A DNA stretch of 40,534 nt from positions 1 through 40,534 of the forward strand of contig JAGLYF010000120.1 in the NCBI GenBank assembly GCA_023132435.1, given 5' to 3'. Source of the stretch: Calditrichia bacterium. GTDB lineage: Bacteria; Calditrichota; Calditrichia; JAJRVZ01. The translations under genes and the position numbers were made by a program. Under the pieces are notes generated by a model. The model saw only the letters and a list, made by a program, of their open reading frames with translations, had not been told where the DNA came from and did not search any database. Positions 36,488 to 40,534 of the stretch are shown here, piece after piece. Position 1 is the first letter of the stretch. Each line of letters starts with the position of its first letter.

Positions 36488-37012
36488 TCACGGCAAGTTC
36501 ACTGATTTTTGTTTATTCTCATCAGATTCGGTTTTCTTTTTCTCTTCTGATTTTTTTCTTTTTTTTCGTTGGTCTATTAATTCTTTTTCCTTATCATCAT
36601 CGATAAAACTTTTTATATAAGATTTTTTACGACGAATCGGCCTCGGCTTTGATAAAAGTGAGTCAAGATCTTTTGAAGATTCCGTTTTGTATTCATTTCT
36701 GATTTCCTGAATCTTTTTGCGGACAAGATCATATATTTCAACCCACTCTCTGGGATTTGAATTATAATATGAAACGGTTGAATCGATATCAGCAGTAGTT
36801 ATATTATTATTAGTATACAATTCCTGTAACAGACGATCCTGAAATTCTTTATCAACTTTTATTTCATTTATTATTAGAAGTCGGGCATAAATTTCAATAA
36901 ATTGTTCTTTATTGATAGTTGTCGTCTTCTCTTTTTCACAGAAAAAAACAAAAAATAGCATAAAGGTTAAAAAAATTTGTAATTTGGGGAACGATTTTGA
37001 CTTCATTTTCAT
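36488..37012 (-). CDS. Hypothetical lipoprotein (DUF4296-like N-terminal region, charged C-terminus)
   Basis: LTFMLFFVFFCEKEKTTTINKEQFIEIYARLLIINEI... Confidence 0.65.
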   Translation of the reverse strand: MKMKSKSFPKLQIFLTFMLFFVFFCEKEKTTTINKEQFIEIYARLLIINEIKVDKEFQDRLLQELYTNNNITTADIDSTVSYYNSNPREWVEIYDLVRKKIQEIRNEYKTESSKDLDSLLSKPRPIRRKKSYIKSFIDDDKEKELIDQRKKRKKSEEKKKTESDENKQKSVNLP

Positions 37013-37147
37013 TTAAATGATAAACCTATTTATTTATCTTGCGTTTAAAATAGTGTTATCAGGAAAATACGAAAAGTGTATGTATAATATAAAGAGAAAA
37101 TAAATAAATATTTAAAATGTAAATAATATAGTTACCGGGGTTTAAAT

Positions 37148-40100
37148 ATGAGATCCAGACTTTATATCCTTTTTAGCACCCTATTTATTTTTGCACTGAA
37201 TTCAGTGTTCGCCCAGGGATTTGGCCAAAACAAAGTGCAGTATAAAGATTTTGACTGGCGGTTTATTCAATCAGAACATTTTGATGTCTATTTCTATGAG
37301 GGGGGATATGACATCGCACGATTTACTGCCGAGGTAGCGGAATCTGCTTATGTGGCTCTGCAACATGATTTCCAATATGATATTGTCGAACGCGTTTCAA
37401 TAATCACCTATAAATCTCACAATGATTTCCAGCAAACAAATGTGGTTTATTCTTTCCTGTCAGAGGGTATTGGTGGTGTTACGGAATTATTTAAGAATCG
37501 TGTGGTTGTTCCTTATGAAGGATCATATAGTCAATTCAGACATGTGATTCACCATGAAATGGTTCACGCTGTAATGAATGATATGTTATATGGTGGTTCA
37601 ATCCAATCTCTGGTTTCAGGACAGGTAGCCCAGGTACCCTTATGGTTTGCGGAGGGACTGGCAGAATTCGAATCGCTGCGTTGGGACACCCGATTAGACA
37701 TGGTGGTTCGCGACGCGACACTTACCGGTTACCTACCTCCCATCGATTTTCTCGATTATTTTCCTTATCAGGGTGGAGCCAGTGTATTTCGATATATCGC
37801 CCAAAAATATGGAAACGAAAAAATTGGAGAAATTTTAAATAAAATTAAGGGTAGCTTCAGTTTTCAAAATGCGTTTAAATCGGCGATTGGTATTGATTTT
37901 AAGGAGTTAACAGAAGAGTGGCAGCGCAAAATGAAAAGAGAGTATTGGCCGGATATTGCCGATCGTAAAGAACCTTCCGAAATTGCAAAGCCATTAACCG
38001 ATCATAGAGATGACAGAAGCTATATGAATTCAAGTGCAGCTATCTCGCCCCAGGGTGATAAAATTGTCTTCCTGTCAAACAGGGACGGTAAAATGTCCGT
38101 TTATTTAATGGATGTCCTGGAAGGTAAAATAATCAGAAAGATAATTAAAGGTGAATCTGATGTAAATTTCGAGGAACTCCATTTTCTTGAGCCGGGTTTC
38201 GGCTGGTCACCAGATGGAACAAAAATTACTTTAGCTGCAAAAGCAGGCGATGCAGATGCACTTTACATTTATGACCTGGATAGACAAACCTATAAACAGT
38301 TCAAATTTGATCTGGATGGAATTTTCTCAACTGCCTGGTCACCGGATGGAAATGACATAGCATTTGTCGGTAACAAAGACGGGGCCAGTGATATTTATTT
38401 ATTTTCACTTGAGACTGAAGAGATCCAGCAGGTTACAAATGATGTGTTTTCGGACAGTGATCCTGATTGGTCTCCTGACGGTACACGTCTGGTGTTTACT
38501 TCAGAACGTGGTCCTCACATAACGAGAAACTATCAGCCCCGTGATTTTGATATGCACACACATGATTACGAGAATGAGGATATCTATATTGTAAATCGGG
38601 ATGGTAGCAAAATGCAGCGGATTACCGATACCAAAACTTTAGAGGGAGATCCGATTTTTACGCCTGATGGTGAAAAAATCGCCTATGTTTCTGAGCAAAA
38701 TGGCATCTCAAATATATTTATTCATGATTTAATTTCTGATCAGAGCTGGCCTATCACTAATCTTATTACAGGTGCGTTTCAGATATCCTGGGATAAAAAG
38801 GCCCATAAAATGGTGTTTACTTCATTTTATCGTGGCGGGTGGGATATATATCTACTCAAAGATCCACTTAATCTGGAGCCTGTAACTCTTGAACTGACCG
38901 AATATTTTAAACGTCTTGAAAAGGGTGACGATGTATATCTGGTTTACAATGTTAAAAAGAAACCTAAAAAGAGTGAGGAATCTGAAGAAGGTGAACAAGC
39001 GCCTCTGGTGAAAAATTATAGTAAATATGTTTTTGCGGATATGAACAGAAGAACTCCGGAGAAGGCGGAAAAAATTACTCTGGATGAATCTGATTATAAA
39101 TCATCAGACGGGGATTATAAAGTAAATAAATATAAGATTAAATTTTCACCGGATTTGATAAACGGTGCTGCGGGTTATAGCACATACTTCGGACTACAGG
39201 GATATACGCAGATTCTGTTAAGTGATATGTTGGGAAACCATCAGATATATATAGGTACAAACCTGGTATTTGATTTGCGAAATTCGAACCTCAGTGCTCA
39301 ATATTGGTATTTACCAAACCGAATTGATTGGGGGTTTGGTGCTTTTCATATTTCCAATTTTTTCCGTACGTACTATGAGGGCTTAATTCGATTTAGAAAT
39401 TATGGGGCGAGTTTATTGGTTTCCCGTCCTTTTGATAAATTTACCCGAATGGATTTTGGTTTAACCTGGTTTAATGTCAATAAAGAGTTTATAGAGGATC
39501 CTTCCAGACCCACGGAGGAAGTGCAGACTCTATTACCCAGCGCCGCCCTTGTATATGATCAGGTTGAGTGGGGGATGACAGGACCTAAACATGGTACCCG
39601 GGCGTCATTTTCTGTGTTGGTCAGTCCAAAATATTCTTTCAACAGCCTTGAATTTAGCACTGTCAAAGTTGATTATCGGAGATATCTGGAACTCTTCAGT
39701 GGATATAGCCTTGCTTTTCGCATCAATGCAGGTACCAGTCTAGGGCGCAATGCACAACGGTTTTTTCTTGGCGGAGTGCCAAACTGGCTAAATCGGACAT
39801 TTAAGGGTGGATTGCTTGTAAGTAACATTGAGGATGTTTACTTTTCTGAATTTGTCACCCCACTTCGTGGTGCGGCGTATTATGAAAAAGTCGGTAATTC
39901 CTTTGGATTGGCCAATTTTGAATTTCGTTTTCCTTTGATACCTTATATCCAGCTAGGATTCCCCCCGATCAGATTAGGAAATATTCAGGGTGTCTTTTTT
40001 ACGGATATCGGGAGTGCCTGGGATAATTCTGGTTATTGGAATGCAACGAAATTTGACGCCAATGACAAAAAGGTATTTGATGATGTTGTTGTCGGCTATG

Positions 40101-40219
40101 GTGTTGGAGCAAGGATATTTTTCCTGGGATTTTTAGTACGGTTTGATGTGGCCTGGAGATATGATATTTCTTATGTGAGCAAGCCGATCTATTACTGGTC
40201 CTTTGGTGCGGATTTTTAA
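37148..40219 (+). CDS. Outer-membrane protein: gluzincin (peptidase MA-like) domain, WD40/TolB-like propeller, surface-antigen barrel
   Basis: Signal peptide; HHEMVHAVMND...VPLWFAEGLAEFE (HExxH plus downstream E); WSPDG repeats (GFGWSPDGTKITL, TAWSPDGNDIAFV, DWSPDGTRLVFTS); C-terminal strands FLVRFDVAWRYDISYVSKPIYYWSFGADF. Confidence 0.92.
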   Translation: MRSRLYILFSTLFIFALNSVFAQGFGQNKVQYKDFDWRFIQSEHFDVYFYEGGYDIARFTAEVAESAYVALQHDFQYDIVERVSIITYKSHNDFQQTNVVYSFLSEGIGGVTELFKNRVVVPYEGSYSQFRHVIHHEMVHAVMNDMLYGGSIQSLVSGQVAQVPLWFAEGLAEFESLRWDTRLDMVVRDATLTGYLPPIDFLDYFPYQGGASVFRYIAQKYGNEKIGEILNKIKGSFSFQNAFKSAIGIDFKELTEEWQRKMKREYWPDIADRKEPSEIAKPLTDHRDDRSYMNSSAAISPQGDKIVFLSNRDGKMSVYLMDVLEGKIIRKIIKGESDVNFEELHFLEPGFGWSPDGTKITLAAKAGDADALYIYDLDRQTYKQFKFDLDGIFSTAWSPDGNDIAFVGNKDGASDIYLFSLETEEIQQVTNDVFSDSDPDWSPDGTRLVFTSERGPHITRNYQPRDFDMHTHDYENEDIYIVNRDGSKMQRITDTKTLEGDPIFTPDGEKIAYVSEQNGISNIFIHDLISDQSWPITNLITGAFQISWDKKAHKMVFTSFYRGGWDIYLLKDPLNLEPVTLELTEYFKRLEKGDDVYLVYNVKKKPKKSEESEEGEQAPLVKNYSKYVFADMNRRTPEKAEKITLDESDYKSSDGDYKVNKYKIKFSPDLINGAAGYSTYFGLQGYTQILLSDMLGNHQIYIGTNLVFDLRNSNLSAQYWYLPNRIDWGFGAFHISNFFRTYYEGLIRFRNYGASLLVSRPFDKFTRMDFGLTWFNVNKEFIEDPSRPTEEVQTLLPSAALVYDQVEWGMTGPKHGTRASFSVLVSPKYSFNSLEFSTVKVDYRRYLELFSGYSLAFRINAGTSLGRNAQRFFLGGVPNWLNRTFKGGLLVSNIEDVYFSEFVTPLRGAAYYEKVGNSFGLANFEFRFPLIPYIQLGFPPIRLGNIQGVFFTDIGSAWDNSGYWNATKFDANDKKVFDDVVVGYGVGARIFFLGFLVRFDVAWRYDISYVSKPIYYWSFGADF

Positions 40220-40266
40220 CGGAAAACAGTATTGAAATAATCATCAATATCCTTGCAGAACAGTTT

Positions 40267-40299
40267 ATCCCTGACTTGCTTGCCGGTCAGGGATTTTTT
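40267..40299 (+). terminator. Rho-independent terminator
   Basis: ATCCCTGAC / GTCAGGGAT then TTTTTT. Confidence 0.9.
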
Positions 40300-40330
40300 A
40301 TGAAAATTTTTCAAAAAAAGAGAACTTGAG

Positions 40331-40359
40331 TTGACACAATAAGTTTATATCTTTAAATT
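40331..40359 (+). promoter_or_regulatory. Putative rrn operon promoter
   Basis: TTGACA (40331-40336), 17-nt spacer, TAAATT (40354-40359), upstream of the 16S start. Confidence 0.6.
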
Positions 40360-40519
40360 CCAAGGCTTTTTTCATATTGAGAAAAAAGTGATTTTTTAAT
40401 CAATGTGAGGATTGTGGAAATACGACGCACAAAAAGTGATTCGATCTTTGAAAAGTGGGAAGAGATAGACCGCATAAAGCGGGTATCAACGCGAACGTAC
40501 AGTAATAATTTTTGACAAC

Positions 40520-40534
40520 GGAGAGTTTGATCCT
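40520..40534 (+). rRNA. 16S rRNA 5' end (truncated by the window edge)
   Basis: AGAGTTTGATCCT, the conserved 27F region, at 40522-40534. Confidence 0.9.

Noticed and set aside
1-40534. CRISPR arrays, tRNAs, prophage or transposase genes
   Set aside because: No regularly spaced repeats, no recognisable tRNA T-loop/cloverleaf, and no phage or transposase protein signatures found by reading. A formal scan was not possible.

Overview
The 40.5 kb window looks chromosomal and comes from a low-GC Gram-negative lineage with Por/T9SS-type sorting domains ("SLSQNYPNPFNPTTSISF..."), of the kind seen in Calditrichaeota, KSB1, Marinimicrobia and Ignavibacteria. Lineage is inferred from protein style only. 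About 31 genes are supported: a sigma54 activator (5' truncated), a double-SnoaL lipoprotein, a beta-helix/esterase/T9SS chimera, an AGPS-GlpD fusion, a glycosyltransferase, a kinase-like/Omp85 fusion, a Nudix-CHAD-ParA-membrane protein operon, purD, cdsA, a REC-PATAN-roadblock protein, a CapA relative, a methylmalonyl-CoA module (meaB, split mutase, radC, carboxyltransferase), a PAP2 protein, a ccmABCDE cluster with a Cys-type CcmE, and a gluzincin/propeller/barrel protein. The first bases of a 16S rRNA gene sit at the right edge. Intergenic regions hold at least eight palindromic or inverted-repeat elements. Best candidates for undescribed biology: (1) the AGPS-GlpD fusion, possibly an ether-lipid enzyme; (2) the translationally coupled CHAD-ParA-membrane protein operon, possibly positioning polyphosphate granules; (3) a secreted esterase with GHCQG in place of GxSxG; (4) a C-x3-Y CcmE. 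No CRISPR, tRNA, prophage or transposase gene was seen.
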